Assembly (NCBI GenBank): GCA_017460395.1
Contig: JAFUBA010000127.1
Coordinates: 1 to 64,000, forward strand
Direction: 5' to 3'
DNA: 64,000 nt
From: Clostridia bacterium
GTDB lineage: Bacteria; Bacillota; Clostridia; Christensenellales; Aristaeellaceae
Shown here piece by piece: positions 52,860-61,609 of this stretch (the first letter of the stretch is position 1; each line of letters begins with the position of its first letter). Both the position numbers and the translations under genes were made by a program. Below the pieces are notes generated by a model that saw only the letters and a program-made list of their open reading frames with translations, made no database searches and was not told the DNA's origin.

Positions 52860-53873
52860 TCAGGAATGCATATTGCGCAGGGGGTGGTACACCCGTCGCC
52901 CCTCCAGCGTCGGGATCTTCTCAGAGAACGAGCCTGCCGGCACGCGGTCCTCGATGCCCTTCATCTCGTTCATCTTCGCATCCAGCGTGTCCACCAGGTG
53001 GAGAAGCTCCGCCTCAGGGAACATGGGATACCGCACGCTGCCGTACTCGGGAATTCCGTGGTGGGAGAGCATCATGTGCTCCAGCAGCACCACGCACTCG
53101 CCGCTGACCCCTGTCTCCCTCGCGGCCTCGCCCACCATCGCCATGCCCCTTGCAAGGTGGCCGACCAGCAGGCCGTCCCGCGTGTAGTCAGAGACATTGC
53201 CAAGCTCGTCGCTTTTCATCTCCTCGATCTTGGCAATGTCGTGGAGAATGACGCCGGCAAGCACCAGGTCCCGGTCCAGGAACGTATATACGTCCAGAAG
53301 CCCCCTGGCGCTCCTCAGCATGTCCGTCATGTGGTGAAGAAGACCGCTTCGCTCCGCGTGGTGCAGCCGCATGGCGGCCGGATAATAGAGAAGCTCCTCC
53401 TGCTTTTTGGAAAGCAGGTTCCGGCAGATCTTTCTGAGGTCCTCGTTTTCAAACCCGTCCACCGTGTCCGTGATCTCCTGCATCATGTCGCCAGGCATCC
53501 GCGGCGCAGCGGGGATCAGCGTCCGCACATCGACGGGTTCGCCCTTGTTCACCCTGCGGATGGTATCGATGCGCATCTGGATCCTGCCATTGTATTCCTG
53601 CACAAGGCCGGTGACGAACACCACGCTGCCCCCCGCCGGAGGTGCCACTGTGCCGTCCCACTTTTTGCAGTTGATCTCCCCTGTCCTGTCCACCAGGTTC
53701 AGGTCCAGGTACTTGCTGCCCTTGGCATTGGTCCGCTGCTCGGCGGAACGGACGAGCAGGTATCCTGAAAACTTCATGTCCGGCCGCAGCGATGCCACTG
53801 TCAGCTGCTCCACCCTGATCTCACTTTGATTCTCTTCCTGCGCCTCAAGGCTCAGGACCAGCGTATCCTCCAT
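52860..53873 (-). CDS. yhaM: 3'-5' exoribonuclease YhaM
   Basis: A 337-residue nuclease with an N-terminal OB fold (residues about 25-110, with LDLNLVDRTGEINCKKWDG) and a C-terminal HD phosphohydrolase domain. HD motifs include HHAERSGLLHHMTDML and LVLAGVILHDIAKIEEM, then VVLLEHMMLSHHGIPEYG. This architecture is that of YhaM, which trims single-stranded RNA or DNA ends in Bacillota. It follows dnaB by 37 bp. Link to replication restart or RNA decay is suggested by context only. Confidence 0.9.
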   Translation of the reverse strand: MEDTLVLSLEAQEENQSEIRVEQLTVASLRPDMKFSGYLLVRSAEQRTNAKGSKYLDLNLVDRTGEINCKKWDGTVAPPAGGSVVFVTGLVQEYNGRIQMRIDTIRRVNKGEPVDVRTLIPAAPRMPGDMMQEITDTVDGFENEDLRKICRNLLSKKQEELLYYPAAMRLHHAERSGLLHHMTDMLRSARGLLDVYTFLDRDLVLAGVILHDIAKIEEMKSDELGNVSDYTRDGLLVGHLARGMAMVGEAARETGVSGECVVLLEHMMLSHHGIPEYGSVRYPMFPEAELLHLVDTLDAKMNEMKGIEDRVPAGSFSEKIPTLEGRRVYHPLRNMHS

Positions 53874-53910
53874 GGCCTCTCCATTCTTTCACCAAGGTTC
53901 ATATAGGTCG

Positions 53911-55272
53911 TCAGAACGCCTTTCCGCCGCCCTTTGCAGGACCCTCCTGGGCAAGGTTTGCATACATGGCATACTGTTCAAGCCATGCAACGTTCACCAC
54001 GCCCAGCGGGCCGTTTCTCTGTTTTGAGATGATGACCTCACCGACATTTTTGTCCGGGCTCTGGGTATCATAGTAGGCTTCCCTGTGGAGAAACAGCACC
54101 ACGTCCGCGTCCTGCTCTATGGAGCCGGAATCTCTCAGGTCCGAGAGCACCGGGCGCTTGTCCTGTCTGGTGGTGGCTGCACGGCTCAGCTGCGCGCAGG
54201 CGATCAGCGGAATCTTCAGCTCCAGCGCAATGGCCTTGAGCTGGCGCGAGATCTCACTGACCTCCAGTTGCCGGTTCTCGGCCTTGGAGTCTGAGTGCAT
54301 GAGGCCCAGGTAGTCCACCACCACAAGGTCCAGTCCCCGGTCCATCATAAGGCGTCTGCATCGGCTGCGAAGCTGGGACGGGGTGATGCCGGCCGTGTCG
54401 TCGAGATAGCACTTCGCCTCCGACATGGGACCGATGGATCTGGCGATCCTGGACCACTCCTCATCCCGCATGACACCCTGTCTGACGTGCTGCATGTCCA
54501 CCCTTGCGTCTGCGCACAGCATACGCATCACGATCTGCTCCCGGGGCATTTCGAGGGAGAAGAAGGCCACCGACCTGCCTGCATAGAAAGCCGCGTGGCT
54601 CGCAATGCTGATGGCAAAGCTGGTCTTACCCATGGAGGGCCTGGCGCCGATGAGGATCAGTTCGCCTCCGTGAAGACCGGTCAGCAGGTTGTCCAGAAGC
54701 TGGAACCCCGTGGGCACGCCCGAGATCTTTCCCTTGAGCTTGTCCAGCTCCTCAATGTAATTGTAGGTGTTGTAGAGCACTTCCTTGATGGATATCAGGC
54801 TCTCCCCGCTGGCGCGGCGCATGACGATATCAAAGATCGCCTTTTCCGCCCTGGCCAGTGTCTCCGGCAGCGGGTTCATCTGTCCATAGCAGTCCCGGGA
54901 TATCTCATCGCATGCCCGGATCAGCTTTCTCAGGGTGCTCTTTTCCTCAACGATGGCAATGTAGGACTTGGCGTTGGATGTCGCCGGCACGTAGGCCGCC
55001 AGCTCCATCAGGTAGGTGGTCCCGCCCACGCCCTCCAGCGTGCCCCGATTCGTCAGTTCCTGATTGACCGTGATCAGGTCGATGGATGTGTGGGCCTGAA
55101 AGAGCGTGCGCATCGCATCGAAGATCTCACCGTGCGCCGGCTGGTAAAAGTCCTCCTTGGACAGGGCTTCCACAGCCTGAAGCACGGCATTCGAATCCTG
55201 AAGCATGGCGCCGAGTACAGACCGCTCAGCTTCCAGAGACTGGGGCGGCAGTGCGCCTCTTCCCTCATCCAT
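53911..55272 (-). CDS. dnaB: Replicative DNA helicase DnaB
   Basis: A 453-residue hexameric helicase that opens DNA at the fork (named DnaC in B. subtilis). The N-terminal domain starts PPQSLEAERSVLGAMLQDSNAV. The RecA-like motor has Walker A GARPSMGKTSFAI (about residues 202-214) and the later KAIALELKIPLIACAQLSRA and LRDSGSIEQDADVVLFLHREAYY motifs. The start ATG at 55272 is chosen because the apparent upstream start codon is the GTG inside GGAGGTG. It follows rplI, the usual neighbour. Confidence 0.97.
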   Translation of the reverse strand: MDEGRGALPPQSLEAERSVLGAMLQDSNAVLQAVEALSKEDFYQPAHGEIFDAMRTLFQAHTSIDLITVNQELTNRGTLEGVGGTTYLMELAAYVPATSNAKSYIAIVEEKSTLRKLIRACDEISRDCYGQMNPLPETLARAEKAIFDIVMRRASGESLISIKEVLYNTYNYIEELDKLKGKISGVPTGFQLLDNLLTGLHGGELILIGARPSMGKTSFAISIASHAAFYAGRSVAFFSLEMPREQIVMRMLCADARVDMQHVRQGVMRDEEWSRIARSIGPMSEAKCYLDDTAGITPSQLRSRCRRLMMDRGLDLVVVDYLGLMHSDSKAENRQLEVSEISRQLKAIALELKIPLIACAQLSRAATTRQDKRPVLSDLRDSGSIEQDADVVLFLHREAYYDTQSPDKNVGEVIISKQRNGPLGVVNVAWLEQYAMYANLAQEGPAKGGGKAF

Positions 55273-55324
55273 GCCCGGCACCTCCTTGGCAAATTAGGTA
55301 ATAATTAGGTATTGGGAAACTGAA

Positions 55325-55777
55325 TTACTTTTCCATCGGCACAATGTGCACCACCATGCTGGCTGTGATGCCGCTGTAGAGCCACACACTCATGCTGACA
55401 TCGCCCACCTGCTTGATGGCCTCCGACAGCTCGATCTTTTTCTTGTCCACCTTGATGCCATACTGCTTTTCCAGGGCCTGAGCGATCTCGGCCGTGGTGA
55501 CAGATCCGTAGAGCCTGCCCTTCTCGCCGCACTTGACAGGCAGGGTCACGCCCTTATCCTTGAGCAGCTTTGCCTTCTCCGTGGCCTCCGCGCGCCGCTC
55601 GGCCTCACGTGCGGCCTCCGCAGCCCGCTTGCGCTCCACTTCCTTGAGGGCACCGGGCTTGGCCTCCATGGCCAGCTTCTGGGGGAAGAGAAAATTTCTG
55701 GCATAGCCATCAGACACATTGATGATGTCGTCCCGCTTGCCCATGTTCTTTACATCCTGCAGGAGAATCACTTTCAT
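55325..55777 (-). CDS. rplI: 50S ribosomal protein L9
   Basis: A 150-residue ribosomal protein. The N-terminal domain [36 protein letters not shown] is the L9 signature. A long charged helix (rich in Ala, Glu, Arg and Lys) joins it to the C-terminal domain [49 protein letters not shown]. Position ahead of dnaB is conserved in many bacteria. Confidence 0.97.
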   Translation of the reverse strand: MKVILLQDVKNMGKRDDIINVSDGYARNFLFPQKLAMEAKPGALKEVERKRAAEAAREAERRAEATEKAKLLKDKGVTLPVKCGEKGRLYGSVTTAEIAQALEKQYGIKVDKKKIELSEAIKQVGDVSMSVWLYSGITASMVVHIVPMEK

Positions 55778-55905
55778 AAGATCTATATTCCTTTCTGAGA
55801 TACCGCGTCCGGGCCATAAAGAGGATGCCCGGATGCAGAATAATTCTGAATGCTGTATTCACAGACCATGTCTGCACGCCGGAAGGGCAGCGCCCGGCAT
55901 GCGGT

Positions 55906-55934
55906 AGTATAGCACGCGCCACACGCTCAGGCAA
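55906..55934 (-). promoter_or_regulatory. Predicted sigma-A promoter for rplI-dnaB
   Basis: On the minus strand TTGCCT (55934-55929), a 17 nt spacer and TATACT (55911-55906). A CCGGGC/GCCCGG hairpin (about 55810-55832) lies in the leader before rplI. Confidence 0.7.
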
Positions 55935-55985
55935 ACACAGACCCCCGGATGAACCGTTCTCTCATTGTACCTTTTCCGCCCTGTC

Positions 55986-56014
55986 TTGACAAGCCATACC
56001 CCGAATCGTATGAT
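55986..56014 (+). promoter_or_regulatory. Predicted sigma-A promoter for rnpB
   Basis: A perfect TTGACA (55986-55991), a 17 nt spacer and TATGAT (56009-56014). The RNA is expected to start about 56021, which fits the 5' end of the RNase P RNA. Confidence 0.85.
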
Positions 56015-56021
56015 GACTTGC

Positions 56022-56364
56022 GGCTTAGAGGTGACCAGACGATCGCGTGCCCCCGGGCATGAGGAAAGTCCGAGCATCACAGGGCAGGGTGCCGGCTAAC
56101 GGCCGGTGGAGGCGACTCCAAGGAGAGTGCAACAGAAAGAAACCGCTGGGTGTTTTGCCCAGTAAGGATGGAAAGGCGAGGTAAGAGCTCACCCGCGGCC
56201 TGGCGACTTGTCCGCGCTGTAAACCCCACCTGATGCAAGATGCATATGGGAACACATGCAGCTGCCCGCTGCGTTCCTGCAATCGCTTGAGCCTGCGCGG
56301 TAACGCCAGGCCTGGATAGATGATCGTCCTCGACAGAACTCGGCTTACGGTCACGCTCCAAGCC
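56022..56364 (+). ncRNA. rnpB: RNase P RNA (class A)
   Basis: The catalytic RNA that matures tRNA 5' ends. Conserved blocks are GAGGAAAGTCCG (from about 56060), the GGGTGCC...GGTAACGGCC-like P8/P9 region, ACAGAAAGAAACCGC, TAAGAGCTCACC, and the closing block GATAGATGATCGTC followed by ACAGAACTCGGCTTACGG. The layout is the ancestral type A rather than the B. subtilis type B. P1 can be extended: GGCTT-A-GAG-GTGACC at the 5' end pairs with GGTCAC-GCTC-C-AAGCC at 56349-56364. End positions are inferred from that pairing. Confidence 0.95.
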
Positions 56365-56372
56365 TTTATTAT

Positions 56373-56425
56373 GCCCGCGAAGTGCATGTCTGATTTAGGG
56401 CATGCAGATCCGCCCGGGCCTTTTT
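56373..56425 (+). terminator. Intrinsic terminator after rnpB
   Basis: GCCCG (56373-56377) pairs with CGGGC (56415-56419) and TGCATG (56383-56388) with CATGCA (56401-56406), followed by five T. It ends 24 bp before the deacetylase start, close to its ribosome site. Confidence 0.75.
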
Positions 56426-56448
56426 ATGATATCCCCGGAGGTGCCAGA

Positions 56449-57348
56449 ATGCAGCGCATACTATCGCTCGCTGTTTGTCTTTCTCTTCTTCTTTTTGCCT
56501 TTCCCGCCCTCGGCGATACGGCCATCAGCGTGCAGGTCATCACCGCCGCGCCGTCAGATCTGCCGGAAGCGGAGGAAACGCCCCTTCCCCTCTCGACCTT
56601 CACTCCGGAGCCCTCGCCCGTCCCGACGCCGGAGGTGACCCCGGAAAGCAGCGTCGGGGCCACGGTCGTCTCCGCCGTCACGCCGGACCCTTATATGTTC
56701 ATCATCCGCTATGCTGACCGGGAATCCAACAAGATCGCCATCACCATGGATGACTGCTATGAGATCGACAAGGTTCGCGAGGCGCTGGAGATCTGCAAGC
56801 AATACGACGTCCACATGACCTTCTATCCCATCGGGAAGATGCTCCATGAGGAGGACAGGGACCTGTGGGAAGAGATCATTGAGCAGGGCAGCGAGATCGG
56901 CACCCACTCCATGTGGCACAATCAGCTGGGCAACATCCAGGGGAACAGGGACCTGATCTATGCCCTCCTCCAGCCCCAGGTTGTCCTGGACAATATCCTG
57001 GGCTATCACTACCCCATCCGGACCATCCGCCCGCCCTACGGAAAGATCCAGGATGCCAACGGGAACATCTCCCGCGTGTACAATGCCTGCCGGGCCGTCG
57101 GGTTTGATCATGTGGTGAACTGGGACGTCTCCCAGACCACGCCCGAACTCTGCGTGCCCCGCGTCCAGAACGGCTCCATCCTTCTCTTCCACGCAAGGTA
57201 TCAGGATGTGTACTGCATCCGCACCATCGTGCCGCAGCTGCTGGAAAAGGGCTTCGAGCTTGTGACCGTGACCGATCTTCTCGGCATGGGGTCTGTGGCG
57301 ACGTCCTCGGACCTGTTCGTCCTGGACTATTCAAAGTATCTGAAGTAA
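56449..57348 (+). CDS. Secreted polysaccharide deacetylase-family protein
   Basis: A 299-residue protein with a signal peptide (MQRILSLAVCLSLLLFAFPALG) and a Pro/Thr-rich linker (about residues 28-70), then a NodB-like domain. Motif 1 is ITMDDCY, where most family members have TFDDG. Motif 2 is GTHSMWH, which keeps the metal-binding H-x3-H. Motif 3 is RPPYG. It would remove acetyl or acyl groups from wall or exopolysaccharides. The altered first motif leaves activity uncertain. GGAGGTG precedes ATG at 56449, and no separate promoter was found after the rnpB terminator. Confidence 0.85.
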   Translation: MQRILSLAVCLSLLLFAFPALGDTAISVQVITAAPSDLPEAEETPLPLSTFTPEPSPVPTPEVTPESSVGATVVSAVTPDPYMFIIRYADRESNKIAITMDDCYEIDKVREALEICKQYDVHMTFYPIGKMLHEEDRDLWEEIIEQGSEIGTHSMWHNQLGNIQGNRDLIYALLQPQVVLDNILGYHYPIRTIRPPYGKIQDANGNISRVYNACRAVGFDHVVNWDVSQTTPELCVPRVQNGSILLFHARYQDVYCIRTIVPQLLEKGFELVTVTDLLGMGSVATSSDLFVLDYSKYLK

Positions 57349-57350
57349 CA

Positions 57351-57376
57351 AAAACGAGGCCTCATGGCCTCGTTTT
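57351..57376. terminator. Bidirectional terminator between the deacetylase and MBL-fold genes
   Basis: A perfect 11 bp stem (57351-57361 with 57366-57376) around a 4 nt loop, with A and T runs. It serves both convergent genes. Confidence 0.95.
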
Positions 57377-57378
57377 CC

Positions 57379-58566
57379 TTATTCCGCCGTGTCGATCTGG
57401 CGTCCGAAGGCATCGTAGAGGTAAAACAGGTCGTCCTTGGAGGGATGAATCACCTTTTTCTCGTCCCACTGAATGATGATCGCTTCTTCCTGAGGCAGTC
57501 TGCCTGTGTCCGTATCGAGGCACACCATGCGAAGCGCCCCCTCAGCCGGAATCACGGTGCCCTCTTCAAAAAAGAACATCTCCCCGCCCTTGTCACTCAC
57601 AAGGTACCAGCCCCCGAGGTCCACCTCCGTGTCCGAAAGGTTTCGGATGAGGAGCGTGTCCTGCTTTGCATCCTTTTCTGCGATCTCCACCTGCTGCCTC
57701 TCGGGCAAATCAGGGTAGCTTACATACTGCATGGTGGCTTCCTGTTCATACAGGTTCACCATGACCCCGCCCTCGGCGTACTGCGTCACGCCGACCGTCG
57801 CCCCGATGCTCTTGAGCAGCTTCAGGACCCGCTTGGCGGGTGTGTCCTTCTCCTCCTCGGTGTTCGTGGAGATGACGGCCAGCTGGGGCTGGATGCGTTG
57901 GATCAGCGCTTCCCCCGTGGCGTCCGATTCCCCGTGATTCCCCACCTTGAGGACGGTCACGGGTGACAGTATGCCCGCATCGAGAAGCGTCTGCTCCTCC
58001 GGGAACTCCATGTCGCCGGCCAGCAGGATGCTGCCGCCCTCGCCCGTTACCTCCAGCACCACGGAGTTGCAGTTTTCCTTGTCGTTGTATTCCAGCGGGC
58101 CCAGCACCTTCAGCTGGTAGTCCCCGAAGGGCAGCTCCATGCCGCCCTGAAGAAATTCAGCCTCCTGGCCGCGCGATTTTGCCGCCACCACCACCGGGTG
58201 TTTCTTCTCTTTGACATCCGCAAAGAAGGCGGATGTGTACCAGTGGTCCACCTGAATGTCACTGTCTGCCAGCAGCGGCACGCCGCCGATGTGATCCTTG
58301 TCCGTGTGGGTCACAATGACGCCGCGCAAAGTCTTCACCTCAAACAGGTCCAGCGCATATCGCACGGCGCCCCAGGTCCTGTCCCTGCCTGTATCCACCA
58401 GGTAGGTGTCCTCCCCTGCATGCAGCAGGATCGCATCCGCCTTCCCCACGTTGATCGCATACATGGAAATCCCCTCCGGCCAGTCTTCGGCGTGTGCTGC
58501 CGCACCTGCGCCGAGCACGGAGAGAAGGGTCAGGCACAGGGCCGCAAGGAAGCGTCTTTTCATCAT
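57379..58566 (-). CDS. Secreted ComEC-type metallo-beta-lactamase-fold hydrolase with a lamin-tail domain
   Basis: A 395-residue protein with a signal peptide (MKRRFLAALCLTLLSVLGAGAAAHA). The MBL domain has NVGKADAILLHAGEDTYLVDTGRDRTWGA and VTHTDKDHIGG (the H-x-x-x-D-H metal motif with T-H-T-D-K-D-H). A later metal histidine lies in VLKVGNHGESDATG. The C-terminal roughly 95 residues (IRNLSDTEVDLGGWYLVSDKGGEMFFFEEGTVIPAEGALRM) fit a lamin-tail domain, often found in secreted nucleases. Extracellular nucleic acid handling is a reasonable inference. Either of two adjacent ATGs may start translation. Confidence 0.85.
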   Translation of the reverse strand: MMKRRFLAALCLTLLSVLGAGAAAHAEDWPEGISMYAINVGKADAILLHAGEDTYLVDTGRDRTWGAVRYALDLFEVKTLRGVIVTHTDKDHIGGVPLLADSDIQVDHWYTSAFFADVKEKKHPVVVAAKSRGQEAEFLQGGMELPFGDYQLKVLGPLEYNDKENCNSVVLEVTGEGGSILLAGDMEFPEEQTLLDAGILSPVTVLKVGNHGESDATGEALIQRIQPQLAVISTNTEEEKDTPAKRVLKLLKSIGATVGVTQYAEGGVMVNLYEQEATMQYVSYPDLPERQQVEIAEKDAKQDTLLIRNLSDTEVDLGGWYLVSDKGGEMFFFEEGTVIPAEGALRMVCLDTDTGRLPQEEAIIIQWDEKKVIHPSKDDLFYLYDAFGRQIDTAE

Positions 58567-58623
58567 CTTCACCCCCAGTATTCATTCCAAGAATTCCATC
58601 CACAAAACAAAGGAGACGGTCGT

Positions 58624-59121
58624 ATGGAAGCACATGCCCAATCCCCTCACCCCATGGAGCTCGCCCTCGAGGAGGCGCGAAAGGCCCTTTCGCGGGGCGA
58701 GGTGCCCGTGGGCGCCGTCCTCATGCATGACGGCCAGGTCATCGCCAGCGCCGGCAATGAGCGGGAGGCGTCCTGCGATCCCACGGCCCACGCGGAGATC
58801 CTGTGCCTGCAGAGAGGCGCAAGGAAGCTTGGGCGGTGGCACCTCGAGGACTGCCAGCTCTACGTCACCCTCGAGCCCTGCCCCATGTGCGCGGGTGCCC
58901 TCGGCCTGGCAAGACTGGGCCATGTCGTCTACGGCGCCCCGGACATCCAGAAAGGCTGCTGCGGCTCCGTCTACGATCTTCTCTATGACAGGAAGCTCCG
59001 CACATGCACCTCCTGGCAGGGCGGAGAGATGGAGCAGGCGTGCAGAGCACTCCTGGACGGCTTTTTCGCCATGCGGCGACAGGGCATCAGGCGCGAATCA
59101 TCTCAAGAAGCAGATTCGTGA
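58624..59121 (+). CDS. tadA: tRNA-specific adenosine deaminase
   Basis: TadA converts A34 to inosine in tRNA-Arg(ACG). The 165-residue protein has the zinc-binding HAE motif in DPTAHAEIL (about residues 57-65) and PCPMCAGALGLARLGHVVYGA (about residues 88-108), with VPVGAVLMHDGQVIASAGNEREA before them. AAAGGAG precedes ATG at 58624. A much longer in-frame extension upstream is antisense to the MBL gene and is rejected. The last 35 bases overlap the convergent hisC gene. Confidence 0.96.
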   Translation: MEAHAQSPHPMELALEEARKALSRGEVPVGAVLMHDGQVIASAGNEREASCDPTAHAEILCLQRGARKLGRWHLEDCQLYVTLEPCPMCAGALGLARLGHVVYGAPDIQKGCCGSVYDLLYDRKLRTCTSWQGGEMEQACRALLDGFFAMRRQGIRRESSQEADS

Positions 59122-60142
59122 CCGTCTCCGTATCCTCCTCCGTCCCGATGGTCACCCGCAGGTAGGGGGACAGGCCCGGGGCAGCAAAGTGCCGCACGAG
59201 GACGCCCTGATCCCGGAGCTTTTTCTGCACGGGTGCCGCATCCTCCCTGCCTGCCCGGACAAAGAGAAAGTTGGTCTGACTGTCCAGCACCTCGATCCCG
59301 GCCTCTCTCAGGCGACGGATGGCACGGTCCCTGGATGTGCAGATCCTTTTGACACTCTCCTCCAGCCACGCTTCATCCCGCACGGCAGCTGCCGCAGCCG
59401 CCTGTGCCAGCCTGTCCACCGGGTAACTGTTGAAGGAGTCGCGGACCTTTCGGAGGGACTGGATCAGCCCCTCATCCCCGATGGCGTAGCCCACGCGCAT
59501 GCCGGCCAGGGCATGGCTCTTGGAGAAGGTCCGGACGATGAGCAGATTATCATATTCCTTCAGGAGTTCCTGCGCATTTTCCCTTGCAAAGGCCGCGTAC
59601 GCCTCATCCACCAGGAGGATCTCTCCAAGGCTCTTTGCGTGCTCGCAGAGCCTGCGGATCTCCTCCAGCCCAAGGCCCAGGCTGGTCGGAGCGTTGGGGT
59701 TGGCCAGGACGATCGGGCCGTCCCGCATGAGGCCGTCCACGTCCACCCGGAAGCCGTCCAGCATGGGGACCGCGGTGAGAACTGCCCCGAAGAGGTTTGC
59801 ATACACGGGGTAAAAGGAGTAGCCGATGGAGGGCGTATAGGTTTTCTTCCCGGAGAAGAAGGCGGCAAAGGAGAAGGCCAGGACCTCGTCCGAGCCGTTC
59901 CCGCAGAAGACCTGCTCCGGTGCCACATGCACTGCCTCTGAGATGGCCTCCCGCAGCGCCGTGCTCTCCATGTCCGGGTACAGGCGAAGGTTTGGAACCT
60001 CCGCTTCCACGGCCTTCAGGACGCTCTCCGGCGCCTGGTAAGGGTTTTCATTGGTGTTGAGCTTGATCAGCTTCTGCTCCTTTGGCTGCTCGCCCGCCAC
60101 ATACGGAACGAGTCGCCGGGCAAGACTGCTCTCATAGGACAT
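59087..60142 (-). CDS. hisC: Histidinol-phosphate aminotransferase
   Basis: A 351-residue PLP aminotransferase of histidine synthesis. It has [30 protein letters not shown], the LANPNAPT segment, and the PLP lysine in [16 protein letters not shown] (about residue 210). The C-terminus is [20 protein letters not shown]. Its ribosome site (GTGAGGAGGG) lies inside the end of hisF, and the genes overlap by 11 bases. It ends inside the convergent tadA gene. Confidence 0.94.
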   Translation of the reverse strand: MSYESSLARRLVPYVAGEQPKEQKLIKLNTNENPYQAPESVLKAVEAEVPNLRLYPDMESTALREAISEAVHVAPEQVFCGNGSDEVLAFSFAAFFSGKKTYTPSIGYSFYPVYANLFGAVLTAVPMLDGFRVDVDGLMRDGPIVLANPNAPTSLGLGLEEIRRLCEHAKSLGEILLVDEAYAAFARENAQELLKEYDNLLIVRTFSKSHALAGMRVGYAIGDEGLIQSLRKVRDSFNSYPVDRLAQAAAAAAVRDEAWLEESVKRICTSRDRAIRRLREAGIEVLDSQTNFLFVRAGREDAAPVQKKLRDQGVLVRHFAAPGLSPYLRVTIGTEEDTETVTNLLLEMIRA

Positions 60143-60902
60143 GCTGCACCCTCCTCACAGGGATTCCTTCATCTCGAAGATAGGCTTTCAGCTCCGGGAT
60201 CGGCAGGATTCTGTCGTGAAAGAGCGTGGCCGCGAGCGCGGCATCTGCGCACCCTTTGGTGAAGGCGTCCCGGAAGTGCGCCTTCTCCCCCGCCCCGCCG
60301 CTGGCAATCACCGGGACCGGCACGGCCTGTGCAATGGCCTTCGTGACGCTCAGGTCAAAGCCGCCCCTTACGCCATCCGTGTCCATGCTGGTCAGGAGGA
60401 TCTCGCCGGCACCGCGCCGAACGCCCTCCATCGCCCACTCGATGGCATCCAGGCCAGTATTGACCCTTCCTCCGTGGATGTACACATCCCAGCCGCCGTC
60501 CCTTGATTTCACATCCATGGCCAGCACAATGCACTGGCTCCCGAAGCGAAGGGCGCCCTCCTCGATGAGGTCCGGGTTCTTGACCGCGGCTGAGTTCAGA
60601 CTGATCTTGTCGGCCCCGAGGCGCAGGATGTCCCGGATCTGCTGCACATCTGAGATGCCGCCGCCCACGGTGAAGGGGATAAAGACCGTCTCCGCCACGC
60701 GGCTGACCACGTCCAGCATGGTTCCCCGGCCCTCGTGGCTCGCGTTGATATCCAGGAGGACCAGCTCATCTGCACCCTCCTCGTTGTAGCGCTGGGCCGC
60801 CTCCACCGGGTCTCCGGCGTCCCGGATGCCGACAAACTGTACGCCCTTGACAACCCGCCCGTCCCGAATGTCCAGGCAGGGAATGATCCGCTTGTTCAGC
60901 AT
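60132..60902 (-). CDS. hisF: Imidazole glycerol phosphate synthase cyclase subunit
   Basis: HisF uses ammonia from HisH to close the imidazole ring. The 256-residue barrel has [23 protein letters not shown] with the catalytic Asp11, [37 protein letters not shown] with the second catalytic Asp, and [13 protein letters not shown] at 60902 follows GGAGG. It begins 4 bp after hisH ends. Confidence 0.97.
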   Translation of the reverse strand: MLNKRIIPCLDIRDGRVVKGVQFVGIRDAGDPVEAAQRYNEEGADELVLLDINASHEGRGTMLDVVSRVAETVFIPFTVGGGISDVQQIRDILRLGADKISLNSAAVKNPDLIEEGALRFGSQCIVLAMDVKSRDGGWDVYIHGGRVNTGLDAIEWAMEGVRRGAGEILLTSMDTDGVRGGFDLSVTKAIAQAVPVPVIASGGAGEKAHFRDAFTKGCADAALAATLFHDRILPIPELKAYLRDEGIPVRRVQHVL

Positions 60903-60906
60903 CCCT

Positions 60907-61509
60907 TTATACCTCCATCTGCGCAAATCGCCGGAGCATCCTGAGTCCCATCTCCCCGCTCTTCTCCGGGTGGAACTGCGTGGCGCAGACTCTCCCCCGC
61001 TCACAGGCGGCGGTAAAGACCTGGCCGTAGTCGCACGTGGCGGTGGTAAAATCATTCACCTGAAGGGCTGCATAGGAATGGACGAAATAGACGTCCGGAT
61101 CCTCATTTCCCCGAAAGAGCAGACAGTCCCTCGTCTTCAGGCTCTGCCAGCCCATGTGGGGGATTTTCAGGCCTTCCTTCTTCGGCAGCGGCGAGATCAT
61201 GCCCGGGAACAGTCCCAGTCCGTCAAAATGCCCGTTTTCCTCAGAATGCTGGAACATCAGCTGCATCCCGAGGCAGATGCCCAGCACCGGACGCTCGTCA
61301 TGCACAGCTTCGAGAAGCGCCTGGTCCATGCCGCTGCTCTTCAGGCGCGAGATGGCCTCCTCGAAGGCACCCACGCCCGGCAGAATCACATGAGAAGCTT
61401 TTGAAATGACCTCCGGGTCCTCTGAGATGCACGCTTCATATCCCAGAAACTCAAAGGCCTTCTGCACACTTCGAAGGTTCCCCATGCCGTAGTCGATGAT
61501 GGTGATCAT
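60907..61509 (-). CDS. hisH: Imidazole glycerol phosphate synthase glutaminase subunit
   Basis: HisH releases ammonia from glutamine and channels it to HisF. The 200-residue class I amidotransferase has [30 protein letters not shown], the nucleophile Cys in [11 protein letters not shown] (about residue 80) and [13 protein letters not shown] with the catalytic His and Glu. It heads hisH-hisF-hisC. The other histidine genes are not in this window. Confidence 0.97.
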   Translation of the reverse strand: MITIIDYGMGNLRSVQKAFEFLGYEACISEDPEVISKASHVILPGVGAFEEAISRLKSSGMDQALLEAVHDERPVLGICLGMQLMFQHSEENGHFDGLGLFPGMISPLPKKEGLKIPHMGWQSLKTRDCLLFRGNEDPDVYFVHSYAALQVNDFTTATCDYGQVFTAACERGRVCATQFHPEKSGEMGLRMLRRFAQMEV

Positions 61510-61569
61510 TCACTCATCCCATTCTTTTCATGTCTTTATCGTTGTCACGCGTAAAAGCGTTTTGCATAT

Positions 61570-61603
61570 GCGTCTCTGCCATGGAAAGCCATGGCAGAGA
61601 CGC
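61570..61603 (+). terminator. Strong hairpin in the purA-hisH gap with a plus-strand T run
   Basis: A perfect 15 bp stem (61570-61584 with 61589-61603) and a 4 nt loop, 6 bp after the purA stop. On the plus strand TTTGTTTT follows, while the minus strand, where purA is read, has no T run after it. It may protect the purA message end or block antisense transcription. Confidence 0.7.
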
Positions 61604-61609
61604 TTTGTT

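Noticed and set aside
58198-58623. An upstream extension of tadA
   Set aside because: The added residues are antisense to the signal-peptide end of the MBL-fold gene. ATG at 58624 has AAAGGAG and gives a normal TadA length.
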